From assembly GCF_001653195.1 (NCBI RefSeq), contig NZ_JXBB01000008.1, positions 1 to 50,326 of the forward strand: 50,326 nucleotides of DNA, written 5' to 3'. Position 1 is the stretch's first letter; each line of letters begins with the position of its first letter. Shown piece by piece: positions 8,323-17,586 of the stretch. The position numbers were made by a program, and so were the translations under genes. The notes beneath the pieces were generated by a model. It was not told the DNA's origin. It did no database searches and was given only the letters and a program-made list of their open reading frames with translations. Source of the DNA: Hydrogenibacillus schlegelii. GTDB taxonomy: Bacteria > Bacillota > Bacilli > Thermicanales > DSM-22653.

Positions 8323-11268
8323 TCAGCCGCGCTTCTCCCGGGATTGCGCCTTATGCTCGTCGTTCAGCATCCGGGTGAAAAGCTCGAGCCGCTCCCGCAC
8401 TTTCTCCCGTCGCTCGAGGTAGTCCCGCTCTTTTTCCCGCTCCGCCTCGACGACCGCCGGCGGCGCCTTTTCGACGAAGTCCGGGTCGGCGAGCTTTTTC
8501 CGCACCCGCTCGACCTCGCCGTCCCAGCGGGCCCACTCTTTCTTCAGCCGCTCGAGTTCTTTCTCCACGTCGACGAGGTCCCGAAGCGGCAGCCGGTACT
8601 CGGCGTGTCGCGTCACGCCGCCCAGGGCGTAAACCGTCTCCGGCGCCTCGCCCCGCTCCCGCGGCGCGACCGTCACGTCCGCCTGGGCCAGCCGGGCAAT
8701 GTAGGGCCGGTGAGCGGAAAACCGCTCGATCGCCTCCGGGTCGGCGGCGATGTGGAGGGCGACCGTCTTCCCCGGCGCGACGCCGACCTCCTGCCGGATG
8801 TTCCGCACGCCGCGGATGAGCTCCCTCACCTCGCCGATCACCTCTTCGGCTTCCGGGTCGCGGTGGTGTGCTGCCGGTCGCGGCCAGTCGGCGATGACGA
8901 GGCTTTCCGGGCGGCCCTCCGGCGCCGCCGGAAGCAGGTGGTAGATCTCTTCGGTGACAAAGGGCATGTACGGGTGAAGGAGCTTGAGGGCCCGCTCCAG
9001 CACGTAGAGGAGCACGCCGAGGGCCTGCCGCCGGGCCGTCGGATCGGCGCCGTAGAGGTCTTCCTTGGAAAACTCGATGAACCAGTCGCAGTATTCGTCC
9101 CAGATGAAATCGTACACGAGGCGGCCCGCCTCGCCGATTTCAAACCGCTCCAGCCGCTCCGTCACCGCCTCGATCGTCGCCGCGAGGCGCGAGAGGATCC
9201 ACCGCTCCGTCATCTTGAGCGTCCCGGCCCGATGCGCCGCTTCGACGATCCCCTCGGCGTCGAAGACGGCGTCCTCGACGTTCAGGAGGACGAAGCGGGA
9301 GGCGTTCCACACCTTATTGGCAAAATTCCGCGCCGCCTCCATCCGGTCTTCCCGGAAGCGGAGATCCTGCCCCGGAGCAAAGCCGGTCGACAGCATGAAG
9401 CGGAGGGCGTCGGCGCCGTATTTCTCGATCATCTCCATCGGGTCGACGCCGTTGCCGAGGGACTTGGACATCTTCCGCCCTTCGGCGTCCCGGACGAGGC
9501 CGTGGATGAGGACGGTCCGGAACGGATTGTTCCCGGTGAACTCGAGGGCGGTGAAGATCATCCGCGCCACCCAGAAGAAGATGATGTCATGGCCGGTGAC
9601 GAGGACGTCCGTCGGGTAAAAGCGCCGGAAATCGTCCGTCTCCTCCGGCCAGCCGAGGGTGGAAAACGGCCAGAGGGCGGAACTGAACCACGTGTCGAGG
9701 ACGTCCTCGTCCTGGCGGATCCGCTCGCTCCCGCAGTGGACGCACCGGGGGGGCGTCTTGCGGTCGACGGTGATGCCGCCGCAGTCGTCGCAGTGCCACG
9801 CCGGGATGCGGTGGCCCCACCAGAGCTGCCGCGAGATGACCCAGTCCCGGACGTTTTCGATCCAGTTCAGGTAGATCTTCTTAAAGCGCTCCGGGACGAA
9901 GCGAACGGGGACGTCTTCGCCGGAACCGCTTCGCCCGTGCGTCGGCGCGCCGGGCGCGAACGCCCCCGCGTTGCCGGCCGCCGAACCGCCCGTCCCCCCG
10001 TCGTCTTCCGCCGCCGGCGCAACACGGTCCCGATCCGCCAGCAGGCGATCGTCGGCGTGGGCTTGGGCGATCGCCCGCTCGGCGAGGGGCTTCATGCGGA
10101 CGAACCACTGGGTCGACAGATACGGCTCGACGACGGCGCCGGTCCGCTGGCTGTGGCCGACGTTGTGCACGTGCCGCTCCGCCTTGACGAGGACGCCGGC
10201 GGCCGCGAGGTCTTCGGCGAGCCGGCGGCGGCACTCGAAGCGGTCGAGGCCGGCGTACGGCCCGGCGTTTTCGTTCATCCGGCCGCTTTCGTCCATGACG
10301 ACGATCCGCGGCAGATCGTGCCGGAGGCCGATCTCGAAGTCGTTCGGATCGTGGGCCGGCGTCACCTTCACCGCACCGGTGCCGAAGGTCGGGTCGACGT
10401 AGGCGTCGGCGATGATCGGGATCTCCCGGCCGATCACCGGCAGGACGACCGTCTTCCCGACGAGCTCCCGGTAGCGCTCGTCGTCCGGGTGGACGGCGAC
10501 GGCGACGTCGCCGAACATCGTCTCCGGCCGCGTCGTGGCGATTTCGATCCAGCCGCTTTCGTCCTTGAGCGGGTAGCGGAGGTGGTAGAGCTTCCCTTCC
10601 ACCTCCCGGTACTCGACTTCGATGTCCGACAGGGCCGTCCGGGCGACCGGGTCCCAGTGGATGATGTACTCGCCCCGGTAGATGAGTCCCTTTTCGTAAA
10701 GGCGGACGAACACCTCCCGCACCGCCCGGGAAAGCCCCTCGTCGAGGGTAAAGCGCTCCCGGCTGTAGTCGAGGGAGAGGCCGAGGCTCGCCCACTGCTT
10801 CCGGATGACGTCGGCAAAGTGCTCCTTCCACGACCACACCCGCTCCAAAAACGCCTCCCGGCCGAGGTCGTGCCGCGTGAGTCCCTCTTCGGCAAGCTTC
10901 GCCTCGACCCGCGTCTGGGTGGCGATCCCGGCGTGGTCCATCCCCGGGAGCCAGAGGGCGTCGTAGCCCTGCATCCGCTTGAAGCGGATGAGGATGTCCT
11001 GAAGCGTGTTGTTGAGGGCATGGCCAAGGTGAAGATTCCCGGTCACGTTCGGCGGAGGGATCACGATCGTAAAGGGCGGCTTGGAGCCGTCGCCCTTCGG
11101 CGTAAAATACCCCCGCTCGACCCAGTGCCGGTACCACCTCTCCGCCGCCTCGTGAGGCCGGTACGTCTTCGGAATGTCCTTTTTCCCGGCGCCGGCCGCC
11201 CCGGCGCCGTTCGTCGCCGACGAACCTCCCCCGTTCGCCGGCGCCGCCTGCGTCTTGTCGCGCGCCAT
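8323..11268 (-). CDS. valS: valyl-tRNA synthetase
   Basis: This class Ia synthetase of 981 aa charges tRNA-Val. HLGH lies at residues 80-83 in [12 protein letters not shown] and KMSKS at about 598-602. The CP1 editing domain ([15 protein letters not shown]) and the WWGHRIPAW motif are present, and the C-terminal arm ([18 protein letters not shown] onward) is a coiled coil. It is about 100 residues longer than the B. subtilis enzyme: a 30-residue Ala/Gly N-terminal extension and a Gly/Ala/Pro-rich insert at about 408-453, between the editing domain and [13 protein letters not shown] 11268 is preceded by GGAGGCG. Expression is controlled by the T-box leader upstream. Confidence 0.97.
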   Translation of the reverse strand: MARDKTQAAPANGGGSSATNGAGAAGAGKKDIPKTYRPHEAAERWYRHWVERGYFTPKGDGSKPPFTIVIPPPNVTGNLHLGHALNNTLQDILIRFKRMQGYDALWLPGMDHAGIATQTRVEAKLAEEGLTRHDLGREAFLERVWSWKEHFADVIRKQWASLGLSLDYSRERFTLDEGLSRAVREVFVRLYEKGLIYRGEYIIHWDPVARTALSDIEVEYREVEGKLYHLRYPLKDESGWIEIATTRPETMFGDVAVAVHPDDERYRELVGKTVVLPVIGREIPIIADAYVDPTFGTGAVKVTPAHDPNDFEIGLRHDLPRIVVMDESGRMNENAGPYAGLDRFECRRRLAEDLAAAGVLVKAERHVHNVGHSQRTGAVVEPYLSTQWFVRMKPLAERAIAQAHADDRLLADRDRVAPAAEDDGGTGGSAAGNAGAFAPGAPTHGRSGSGEDVPVRFVPERFKKIYLNWIENVRDWVISRQLWWGHRIPAWHCDDCGGITVDRKTPPRCVHCGSERIRQDEDVLDTWFSSALWPFSTLGWPEETDDFRRFYPTDVLVTGHDIIFFWVARMIFTALEFTGNNPFRTVLIHGLVRDAEGRKMSKSLGNGVDPMEMIEKYGADALRFMLSTGFAPGQDLRFREDRMEAARNFANKVWNASRFVLLNVEDAVFDAEGIVEAAHRAGTLKMTERWILSRLAATIEAVTERLERFEIGEAGRLVYDFIWDEYCDWFIEFSKEDLYGADPTARRQALGVLLYVLERALKLLHPYMPFVTEEIYHLLPAAPEGRPESLVIADWPRPAAHHRDPEAEEVIGEVRELIRGVRNIRQEVGVAPGKTVALHIAADPEAIERFSAHRPYIARLAQADVTVAPRERGEAPETVYALGGVTRHAEYRLPLRDLVDVEKELERLKKEWARWDGEVERVRKKLADPDFVEKAPPAVVEAEREKERDYLERREKVRERLELFTRMLNDEHKAQSREKRG

Positions 11269-11350
11269 CCGAACGCCTCCTCTCACGTCCGGTTGCCGTT
11301 TTCCGGCCTTCCCCGGCCTTCCCCTGCAACGCTCCATCCCATGCGCCATC

Positions 11351-11383
11351 AAAAAAGCTCCGTCCTCGCCAAAGGACGGAGCC
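11351..11383 (-). terminator. T-box terminator hairpin of valS
   Basis: On the minus strand the arms CTCCGTCCT and AGGACGGAG flank a short loop and are followed by TTTTTT. It directly follows the antiterminator sequence and is the competing terminator of the T-box. Confidence 0.9.
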
Positions 11384-11764
11384 AAACTCCGCGGTACCAC
11401 CTTTGTTCACCGCCCGTGCGCCACAGCCGGTCGTCGCCGGCCCGCCGATCGATCCGGAGTTCGAAGCCGCTCGCCGGCTTCTTGCCCGGATCCCGGGAGC
11501 GATGCGGACGGATCCGGACGAAGACCGCCCTCCGGCGCCGATGCGGTGCCCTCCCGGCCCGTAACGCGGGCCAAGCGGTCCGCCCTACCGGCCGGCGGAC
11601 CCGGCGTTCGGGCGGACGGCTCCGGGGCGACCTTCGCCGCCGGCCTTAAGGGACCTTCCAGCCGCGGGCCCCCTCTCTGGATAAGGCGCAGGCGACTACT
11701 CCTCCCCGTCATCGCCGGCGATTCGTCCTGTCGACGTCGCGACCCCGGCGTCCCTCGGGTCGTG
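11351..11764 (-). promoter_or_regulatory. T-box leader, tRNA-Val responsive
   Basis: Read on the minus strand this untranslated leader has GAGGAGTAG near 11700, AGAGAG in the Stem I distal region, GCTGGAAG, and GAAGGTCGCC with a candidate specifier codon GTC (valine) at 11631-11629. It ends with the T-box core AGGTGGTACCGCGG (11402-11389) that pairs with an uncharged tRNA acceptor end, then the terminator. Uncharged tRNA-Val stabilises the antiterminator and lets valS be transcribed. The specifier identity is read by eye and fits the downstream gene. Confidence 0.92.
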
Positions 11765-11770
11765 TGCACC

Positions 11771-11799
11771 ATTGTACTGAACCGGCGGGTAAATGTCAA
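11771..11799 (-). promoter_or_regulatory. sigma-A promoter of the valS T-box transcript
   Basis: TTGACA (11799-11794) and TACAAT (11776-11771) on the minus strand have 17-bp spacing. The -35 overlaps the stop codon of the upstream oxidoreductase gene. The start point would be near 11764. Confidence 0.85.
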
Positions 11800-12818
11800 A
11801 GGCCCTCCGTCCACCGAAGGACGATCTTCCCGAACTGTTCCGAGCGCAAGAGCCGTTCGAACGCCTCCCGGGCCGCTTCCGCCGGGTACACCCGGTCGAC
11901 GACCGGCCGCAGGCCGTGGACGGCAAAAAACGTCACCATTTCCCGGAACTCCTCCGTGCTCCCCATCGTCGTCCCGAGAAGCGTGTACTGCCCGTAGAAA
12001 AAGCTCCGGATGTCGATCTCCGCCGTCCCGCCGTAGCCGGCGGCAAACGTCACCAGCCGGCCGCCCCGCCGAAGCGCCCGAAGGGACGTCCCGAAGGTCA
12101 CCCCACCGACCGTCTCGACGACGACGTCCACCCCGCGGCCGCCGGTCGCCGCCCGCGCCGCTTCGGCGAAGTCCCCGGCCGTGTCAAACACCCGCTCGGC
12201 GCCGAGGGCTCGGGCCCGCTCGGCCTTTTCCGGGCTCCGGGAGGTGGCGAACACCCGGGCGCCGAGGGCCCGGGCGATGAGGAGGGCGCTTTGGGCCACC
12301 GCGCCGCCGATCCCCGGGATGAGCACCGTCTCGCCGGCCCGGACGGCGGCCCGGGTCACGACCGCCCGGTAGGCGGTAAGCGACGACAGCGGAAGCGCCG
12401 CCGCCTCCTCCCACGAAAGATACGGCGGCTTCGGCACGACGCCCTCCGCCGGCACGACGATCGCCTCCGCCAGCGTGCCGGGATCCGGCACGCCGAGGAT
12501 GCGAAACCCCTCCGGCGGCGCGTCGCTTTTGGCCGGCCAGCCGAGGCTCGGCACGATCAGCACTTCATCGCCGACGCGGACGCCCGTCACGCCGTCGCCG
12601 ATCGCCTCGACGACGCCGGCGCCGTCGGAGCCGAGGATGGCGCCCGGTGCGGCCTTCGAGCGGCCTTCGAGAAAGTAGAGATCCCGGTGGTTGAGGGCGC
12701 TCGCCCGGAGCCGGACCCGCACCTCGCCGGGACCCGGTTCCGGAAGCGGCACGTCTGTCCACGCGAGTCCCTCAAGCCCCGTCCGTTCAAAAACCCACGC
12801 CTTCATCGTCCCGGCCAT
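11796..12818 (-). CDS. medium-chain dehydrogenase/reductase, quinone-oxidoreductase-like (YogA type)
   Basis: This 340-aa protein has the MDR two-domain architecture: a GroES-like N-terminal domain (residues 1-130) with PxPGPGEVRVRLRASALNHRD, then a Rossmann NAD(P)-binding domain with an IPGIGGAVAQSA glycine-rich loop near 165. The structural-zinc cysteine cluster of alcohol dehydrogenases is absent, and cysteine is nearly missing from the whole protein, so it is probably a zinc-free NADPH oxidoreductase. GGAGGAGG lies 8 bp before ATG 12818. It stands alone before the valS T-box promoter. The substrate is unknown. Confidence 0.85.
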   Translation of the reverse strand: MAGTMKAWVFERTGLEGLAWTDVPLPEPGPGEVRVRLRASALNHRDLYFLEGRSKAAPGAILGSDGAGVVEAIGDGVTGVRVGDEVLIVPSLGWPAKSDAPPEGFRILGVPDPGTLAEAIVVPAEGVVPKPPYLSWEEAAALPLSSLTAYRAVVTRAAVRAGETVLIPGIGGAVAQSALLIARALGARVFATSRSPEKAERARALGAERVFDTAGDFAEAARAATGGRGVDVVVETVGGVTFGTSLRALRRGGRLVTFAAGYGGTAEIDIRSFFYGQYTLLGTTMGSTEEFREMVTFFAVHGLRPVVDRVYPAEAAREAFERLLRSEQFGKIVLRWTEGL

Positions 12819-12975
12819 CCGCCCCGCCTCCTCCGTTCGCTCGCTTTTGAACTCGACCGCGGAACTCGACCGCGTGCCCGATGGCCGTGGGCCGACTGCC
12901 TCGCGCCGGAGGGCGCCGGCGGCCGGCGGCGCAACCGGCTTCCGCCGCGAGCGGGACCCCGCTCGCCGCCCCCGC

Positions 12976-13638
12976 TTATCGTCCGCCTTCTCTTCGCTCG
13001 AGCCGCCCGAGGAGCTTCCGGCGGTAGCCGTCCGCGAGCGCCGGGTGATCCGCCAGACGACCCAGGAGCTCCGGATCCGGCGGCTCCGCGTCGGTCGCCG
13101 CCATCACCGCCGCGACGCTCACCCCGCGGGGATCCCGCTCCAAGCGAATGAGCCGATCGCCCGGCCGCACCATTCCTTCCTCGAGCACGCGAAAATACCA
13201 GCCGCTCTTCCCCGTCCGGCGCACCTCGGCCGGAAGCTGCCGGTTCTCATATCGGAGCTCCAACTTAAAGCAGGGGCGCCGCGGTTGGGCGACCTGAAGC
13301 AGCGCCGTGCCGAGCCGAAAGACGTCGCCGATGCCGACCGCCTCCTCGGTGAGGCCTTCGACGGTCAGGTTTTCGCCGAAGGCCGCCGGCGGAAGCGGCC
13401 GACCGAGCCACCGTTCCCAGCCGGCATAGTGATCGAGCGGGTACGCCGAGACCGCCTTGTCCGGCCCGCCGTGCCGGACCGGATCGCCCTGCGCATCGCC
13501 GACAAAACCCGTCCGGGTGAGCCGGAGGGGCCCGTCGACCGGCCGCTTGTCGATCGCGCTCCAGGCCCCCCGACCGTCCCAGGCCAGCCACCGCACCGGG
13601 CCGACGTTCGGCCCCCGAACTCGAAACCGATTCTCCAC
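12976..13638 (-). CDS. MOSC domain protein (YiiM/YflK-like)
   Basis: This 220-aa protein has a MOSC beta-barrel with the invariant cysteine at C123 in QPRRPCFKLELRY, the GDxQGDPVRHGGPDKAV motif (47-63) and AFGENLTVEGL (86-96). The C-terminal three-helix '3-alpha' segment (about 170-220) is typical of YiiM-like members. MOSC domains bind sulfur carried on cysteine and are linked to molybdenum cofactor; YiiM-type proteins help reduce N-hydroxylated bases. GTG 13638 (GGGAGGGA upstream) was chosen because the domain begins there; the frame stays open to 13773 and a longer N-terminus cannot be excluded. Its divergent neighbour is a persulfide dioxygenase, also sulfur-related. Confidence 0.85.
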   Translation of the reverse strand: MENRFRVRGPNVGPVRWLAWDGRGAWSAIDKRPVDGPLRLTRTGFVGDAQGDPVRHGGPDKAVSAYPLDHYAGWERWLGRPLPPAAFGENLTVEGLTEEAVGIGDVFRLGTALLQVAQPRRPCFKLELRYENRQLPAEVRRTGKSGWYFRVLEEGMVRPGDRLIRLERDPRGVSVAAVMAATDAEPPDPELLGRLADHPALADGYRRKLLGRLERREGGR

Positions 13639-13779
13639 GTCCGTCCCTCCCGGACATCGAACGACCGGCGATTCCCGGACGGCCAAACCGCCCGGCTCTT
13701 TTCCCCTTTCACGCCTTTCACGGCAACGTTGCGTGTCATCGTCCGTCTTTTCGTTCATGCCCGTTTGGTTCACGGCCGT

Positions 13780-13788
13780 ATTTTAACA
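13780..13788 (-). promoter_or_regulatory. possible extended -10 promoter of the MOSC gene
   Basis: TGT-TAAAAT on the minus strand, without a good -35. Transcripts would start near 13773 and carry a ~135-nt leader to the GTG at 13638. Confidence 0.35.
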
Positions 13789-13832
13789 GATTTTCGATCG
13801 AGCGAGAAACGTCTTCAGGGCTTTTCAACCGT

Positions 13833-13860
13833 CGATTGCGACGATCGATTGCGACGATCG
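13833..13860. repeat. 13-bp tandem repeat
   Basis: CGATTGCGACGAT occurs twice head to tail (13833-13845, 13846-13858), followed by CG. It lies in the 425-bp region between the divergent MOSC and persulfide dioxygenase genes. Confidence 0.75.
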
Positions 13861-13890
13861 CTTCCCATCCGGCGGTATCCCCCGTTTTCA

Positions 13891-13902
13891 CCGTAATTAC
13901 GG
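13891..13902. repeat. 12-bp perfect palindrome CCGTAATTACGG
   Basis: Self-complementary 12-mer about 62 bp upstream of the -35 of the persulfide dioxygenase gene, at the border of an AT-rich stretch (13885-13980) unlike the surrounding DNA. It is a possible regulator site. Confidence 0.55.
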
Positions 13903-13963
13903 GTTTTATAGTTAGAATTTACGATAAATGACGTCTTATAAGAAAAATCTTAATGACAATCCG

Positions 13964-13992
13964 TTGACAAAAAACATTCTCCGCGTTACAAT
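13964..13992 (+). promoter_or_regulatory. sigma-A promoter of the persulfide dioxygenase gene
   Basis: Perfect TTGACA (13964-13969), 17-bp spacer, TACAAT (13987-13992), with A/T-rich upstream sequence that could act as an UP element. Confidence 0.9.
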
Positions 13993-14063
13993 GGTCCCGT
14001 CCCGATAAACCCTCCCCGGTATCGGAGCGGGGGAGGCCAAATGTCTGCGAAGGAGGGTTCGCC

Positions 14064-15215
14064 ATGGCGGAATGGATGCGCCTTCAGCCGGCAGAACTGG
14101 CGCAAAAGCTCGGCACCGACGAACCGGTCTTCCTCATCGACGTCCGCTCCAATCCGAAAGACGTCCAGGACTGGCACATCGAGCACCGGAACGTCGAGTT
14201 TCGCCACTTCCCCGCCGCTCTGCTCCTTGAAGAGGCGCCGGAAGCGTACGCCGAGCTTCCCAAAGACCGGGAGATTCACGTCGTCTGCGCCAAAGGGCTC
14301 ACCAGCACGGAAGTGGCCCGCCGCCTCGCCGAGCGGGGTTACCGCGCGGTCGAGCTCGTCGGCGGAATGGAAGCGTGGAGCCAGTACTACCATCCGGTGA
14401 CGGCGTACGAAGACGAGAAGCTGAAGATCGTCCAGTTCAACCGCCTCGGAAAAGGCTGCCTCTCCTACGCCATCATCTCCAAAGGCGAGATGATGGTCGT
14501 CGATCCCCTCCGCCGGGCCGACGTCTACGACGACTTTGCCCGTGAACACGGCCTGACCATCCGCCACATCGTCGACACCCACATCCACGCCGACCACATC
14601 TCCGGCGGCCAGGCCCTCTCCCGCCTGACCGGTGCGCCCTACTACGTTTCGTCCCACGACGTCTTCACCCATCAGGGGGGCATCTCCTTCGAGCCGCTGG
14701 AGCAGTACCAGACGCTTCGGGTCGGCGACGTGGAGGTGGAAGTCGTCATCATCCCGACCCCCGGGCACACCCCCGGTTCGACGTCGCTGCTCGTCGATCG
14801 GCGCTTCTTCCTCTCCGGCGACACCGTCTTCGTGAGCGGCCTCGGCCGGCCGGACCTCGGCGGGATGGTCGAAGCGTGGGCCAAAGACCTGTACGAGACC
14901 GTCGTGACGAAGCTGAAGGACCTCCCCGACGAGCTCCTCGTCCTTCCCGCCCACTACTCCCATTACTCGGAGATCAACGACCGAGGAATCGTCGGCGCCA
15001 CCCTCGGGGAGCTCCGGCGGGCGAACGACCTGCTGCGGGAGATGGACCGGGAGACGTTCCTCGCTCGGGTCGAAGCGGCCGCCTCGACGGTGAAGCCTCC
15101 GAACTACGAAAAGATCATCGCCATCAACGTCGGCAAACTCGCCGTGGACGATCAGGAAGCGATCGAGCTCGAAATCGGGCCGAACCGCTGCGCCGTTCAC
15201 CACGCGACGGCCTGA
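14064..15215 (+). CDS. rhodanese–persulfide dioxygenase fusion
   Basis: This 383-aa protein has two domains. Residues 1-110 form a rhodanese domain with active-site C75 in VVCAKGLTS. Residues about 118-383 form an ETHE1-like metallo-beta-lactamase domain with [11 protein letters not shown] (H173, H175, D177, H178), PTPGHTPGS and LSGDTVF. ETHE1 enzymes oxidise glutathione or low-molecular-weight thiol persulfide to sulfite with O2, and rhodanese moves sulfane sulfur to or from thiosulfate. The rhodanese is N-terminal, opposite to CstB and PRF fusions as usually described, where it is C-terminal. The gene has its own strong promoter and terminator. Likely role: sulfide/persulfide detoxification. 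Confidence 0.9.
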   Translation: MAEWMRLQPAELAQKLGTDEPVFLIDVRSNPKDVQDWHIEHRNVEFRHFPAALLLEEAPEAYAELPKDREIHVVCAKGLTSTEVARRLAERGYRAVELVGGMEAWSQYYHPVTAYEDEKLKIVQFNRLGKGCLSYAIISKGEMMVVDPLRRADVYDDFAREHGLTIRHIVDTHIHADHISGGQALSRLTGAPYYVSSHDVFTHQGGISFEPLEQYQTLRVGDVEVEVVIIPTPGHTPGSTSLLVDRRFFLSGDTVFVSGLGRPDLGGMVEAWAKDLYETVVTKLKDLPDELLVLPAHYSHYSEINDRGIVGATLGELRRANDLLREMDRETFLARVEAAASTVKPPNYEKIIAINVGKLAVDDQEAIELEIGPNRCAVHHATA

Positions 15216-15236
15216 TCGTCCCCTCCCGTCCTCCGC

Positions 15237-15266
15237 GCCCCCGCCCACTGCCGCGGGGGCTTTTTT
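15237..15266 (+). terminator. Rho-independent terminator
   Basis: GCCCCCGC (15237-15244) pairs with GCGGGGGC (15253-15260) and is followed by six T. It ends the persulfide dioxygenase transcript. Confidence 0.9.
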
Positions 15267-15282
15267 CTCGCCTAGGCCCCTA

Positions 15283-15311
15283 TTGACAGCGGCGGGGCCC
15301 GCCCGTATCGT
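15283..15311 (+). promoter_or_regulatory. sigma-A promoter of ddh
   Basis: TTGACA (15283-15288), 17-bp spacer, TATCGT (15306-15311), 34 bp before the ddh ATG. Confidence 0.7.
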
Positions 15312-15345
15312 GAGGATATCAGCCCCGTTGAAACGAGGTGAGCCC

Positions 15346-16254
15346 ATGTCCAAGCGGATCCGCGCCGCCGTCGTCGGCCTCGGCAACATCGGCCACGCCG
15401 CCCTTGAGGCGATCGAGGCGGCCGACGATTTTGAACTCGCCGGCCTTGTCCGAAGAAAGACCTCCCTCGACCGGACGCTCCCCCGGGCGCTCGCCGGCCT
15501 TCCGGTCGCCGCCGACGTCGCCGATCTCGGCCCCGTCGACGTCGTCCTCCTTGCCACCCCGACCCGCGAGACGCCGGCGATCGCCCGGACGTATCTGGAG
15601 CGGGGCATTCGCACCGTCGACAGCTTCGACCTCCACGGCGACATCGTCCGCGTCCGACGGGAACTCCATGCCGTCGCCCGGGCCGGCGGCGCCGTCGCCG
15701 TCGTCGCCGCCGGCTGGGACCCCGGCACCGACTCGGTCGTTCGGGCCTTGTTTGAGCTCATGGCGCCCCGGGGCATCACCACCACGAACTTCGGCCCCGG
15801 CATGAGCATGGGCCATACCGTCGCCGTCAAAGCGATCCCCGGCGTCCGGGACGCCCTCTCCCTGACGATCCCGGCCGGGGCCGGCGTCCACCGGCGGATG
15901 GTCTACGTCGCCCTCGAACCGGGCGCCGATCCCGACGCCGTCCGGCAGGCGATTCTCGCCGATCCGTACTTCGCCCACGACGAGACGCACGTCGCCTTCG
16001 TCGACGACGTCGAGCGCCTGAAAGACGTCGGCCACGGCGTCGTGATGGAACGAAAGGGGACCTCCGGTCGGACGGCAAACCAGCGGTTCTCCTTTGAGAT
16101 GCGCATCCACAACCCCGCCCTCACCGCCCAGGTGATGGTCTCGGCCGCCCGAGCGGCGATGCGCCTTCAGCCGGGGGCCTACACCCTGATCGAAATCCCG
16201 CCGGTCGCCTTCCTGCCCGGCGACGTCGAGACGTGGATCGCCCGCCTCGTGTGA
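15346..16254 (+). CDS. ddh: meso-diaminopimelate D-dehydrogenase
   Basis: This 302-aa NADPH-dependent enzyme makes meso-diaminopimelate directly from tetrahydrodipicolinate and ammonia, a one-step bypass of the succinylase or acetylase routes. The N-terminal Rossmann motif is [12 protein letters not shown]. Family segments include [43 protein letters not shown] and the ATPT segment near residue 83. Length fits the family. ATG 15346 (GAGGTGAG upstream) gives the normal N-terminus. It is a single-gene transcript between its own promoter and terminator. Such enzymes occur in some Bacillales such as Lysinibacillus/Ureibacillus and in Symbiobacterium. Neighbouring MurC uses the same pathway downstream. 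Confidence 0.92.
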   Translation: MSKRIRAAVVGLGNIGHAALEAIEAADDFELAGLVRRKTSLDRTLPRALAGLPVAADVADLGPVDVVLLATPTRETPAIARTYLERGIRTVDSFDLHGDIVRVRRELHAVARAGGAVAVVAAGWDPGTDSVVRALFELMAPRGITTTNFGPGMSMGHTVAVKAIPGVRDALSLTIPAGAGVHRRMVYVALEPGADPDAVRQAILADPYFAHDETHVAFVDDVERLKDVGHGVVMERKGTSGRTANQRFSFEMRIHNPALTAQVMVSAARAAMRLQPGAYTLIEIPPVAFLPGDVETWIARLV

Positions 16255-16324
16255 GGGGACGGGCTTTCCGTCCGGGAAACCGTTCCGCTCCGCGCTCGTC
16301 TGCAAAAAGCGCATAACACCGCAA

Positions 16325-16357
16325 AAAGCGCCGCGCCGGAGGAAGCGGCGCTTTTTT
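16325..16357 (+). terminator. Rho-independent terminator of ddh
   Basis: AAGCGCCGC (16326-16334) pairs with GCGGCGCTT (16345-16353), followed by a run of T. Confidence 0.9.
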
Positions 16358-16406
16358 CATGACCCCTTCCCCCTTTCCGGCATACGATGCCGGGAGGAGG
16401 GAGAGC

Positions 16407-16583
16407 ATGCTCAAGACGATTCTCAACTGGTTCAAAGACGCCAAAAAGCACGTCAAGACGTTTATGCTGCCGGTGATCATCCTCTATTTCATCCGCACGA
16501 TGTTCATCCCGACGTTCATCGACGTTCTCGTCCTCTTTATTTTATTTTTGATCTACGTCGGGGCGCTCCTCGAGTGGTACTGA
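16407..16583 (+). CDS. small membrane protein, 58 aa, unknown
   Basis: The product has a short amphipathic basic N-terminus (MLKTILNWFKDAKKHVKTF) followed by two closely spaced hydrophobic stretches (about 20-33 and 38-55) and ends LLEWY. GGGAGGAGGGAGAGC lies directly before ATG 16407, a strong ribosome binding site that supports expression. The 3' end overlaps the convergent ysxE gene by 42 bp. No promoter is obvious after the ddh terminator. I do not recognise the family. The composition (Ile/Leu/Phe-rich, no low-complexity bias) is unlike shadow frames in this GC-rich DNA. Confidence 0.6.
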   Translation: MLKTILNWFKDAKKHVKTFMLPVIILYFIRTMFIPTFIDVLVLFILFLIYVGALLEWY

Positions 16584-17576
16584 CAGCGCCTCCGCCAGGG
16601 CGGAACGGGCGTAAAACGCCCGGAGCGCCGCCTGGGCCGCCTCCGTCCGATCGAGCAGGTGATCCCGGGCCTCGCCGGAAAAATGCCGCCGGAAAAATGC
16701 CAGCACCGTTCCGGGATAAAACAGGGCGGCGCGAAGGAGCGCCGCCTCCTCCGGCTGCCAGAGCCGGCGGCGCCGGTACGCGGAAAGCCCCGCCCTCAGG
16801 CGTTCCGCCGCCTCCGACCGAGCGGCGAGTTCCGGCGCCAGCGACTGAAAAAAAACCGCAAGATCCCGCACCGCCGGCCCGTCTTCCGCGCCCGTCCAGT
16901 CCAGAAGCACGATCCCGCGAGGCGTCAGGGCGATCCGCTCCGGCGCCGGCCGGGTGTGAAGGAGGACGACGTCCGTCGTCTCCCCTTCAAGGGCCGCCCG
17001 GAAGCGCCGTGCCGCCTCGATCGCCGCATCGAGGGCAAGCGTCAGCGCCTCTCGGGCGTGGACGAAAAGCACGTCCACCGGCGACGGATACGCCCGACCG
17101 GCGGCATCCGCCGCCCACGCCTCGAGCGCCGAGCGCTCCGCCGTCCACCGGGCGATGAGGTCGTCCGCGGCGGCCCGAACCGGCGCCGCCGGCGCCGGGC
17201 GCCGGTAGGCGGCGTGAAACGCCGCCAGCGCCTCCAAAAACGCCGGCAGCCAGCGCCACTCCCCGGCCCGCAGGGCGTGCCGGGCGGTGTCGGCCGCCAC
17301 CCACGGAAACAGCGCGTACGCCCGGTCGCCGACGACGGTTACCGGCCGGCCCGACGGCGTCGGCACCGGAAGCAGGACGAACGGCTGCCTCAGGGCATAA
17401 CCCAAGAGCCGTTCCATCGCCCGTTCAAACCGGCCGGCATCCGGAACCGCCGTGAGGGCGAAAAGCCCGCCGTCCGTCTCCACCCGAACCGTCCGGCGGA
17501 AGCGCGTCCACCGCCGGAGCTTGAGGCCGTACGCCCGAAGCGCCTCGCGAAGGAGCGCATCCTCCATCGGCGCCAC
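16542..17576 (-). CDS. ysxE: spore coat-associated kinase-like protein (YsxE/CotS family)
   Basis: This 344-aa protein resembles the aminoglycoside-phosphotransferase/CotS fold. Visible are an N-terminal lobe with FALTAVPDAGRFERAM, a helical region starting at LEALAAFHAAYRR, and a catalytic-loop-like stretch LLHTRPAPERIAL followed by GIVLLDWTGAEDGPAVRDLAVFF. In the latter, D of LLDWTGAEDGP occupies the metal-binding DFD/D position. The usual H-x-D-x-x-x-x-N loop is degenerate (HTRPAPE), so catalysis is doubtful. It directly follows spoVID (10-bp gap), the exact B. subtilis order. GTG 17576 has AGGGG 7 bp upstream; an ATG three codons later is an alternative. Likely role: spore coat assembly in the mother cell. 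Confidence 0.8.
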   Translation of the reverse strand: MAPMEDALLREALRAYGLKLRRWTRFRRTVRVETDGGLFALTAVPDAGRFERAMERLLGYALRQPFVLLPVPTPSGRPVTVVGDRAYALFPWVAADTARHALRAGEWRWLPAFLEALAAFHAAYRRPAPAAPVRAAADDLIARWTAERSALEAWAADAAGRAYPSPVDVLFVHAREALTLALDAAIEAARRFRAALEGETTDVVLLHTRPAPERIALTPRGIVLLDWTGAEDGPAVRDLAVFFQSLAPELAARSEAAERLRAGLSAYRRRRLWQPEEAALLRAALFYPGTVLAFFRRHFSGEARDHLLDRTEAAQAALRAFYARSALAEALSVPLEERPDVDQK

Positions 17577-17586
17577 CGCCCGACCC

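Noticed and set aside
8344-11649. 1101-codon open frame antisense to valS
   Set aside because: It mirrors valS in a GC-rich genome; composition is Arg/Pro/Asp-rich without any fold, and valS is certain.
13986-15830. 614-codon minus-strand frame across the persulfide dioxygenase and ddh genes
   Set aside because: It spans a terminator and promoter and two well-supported genes on the other strand.
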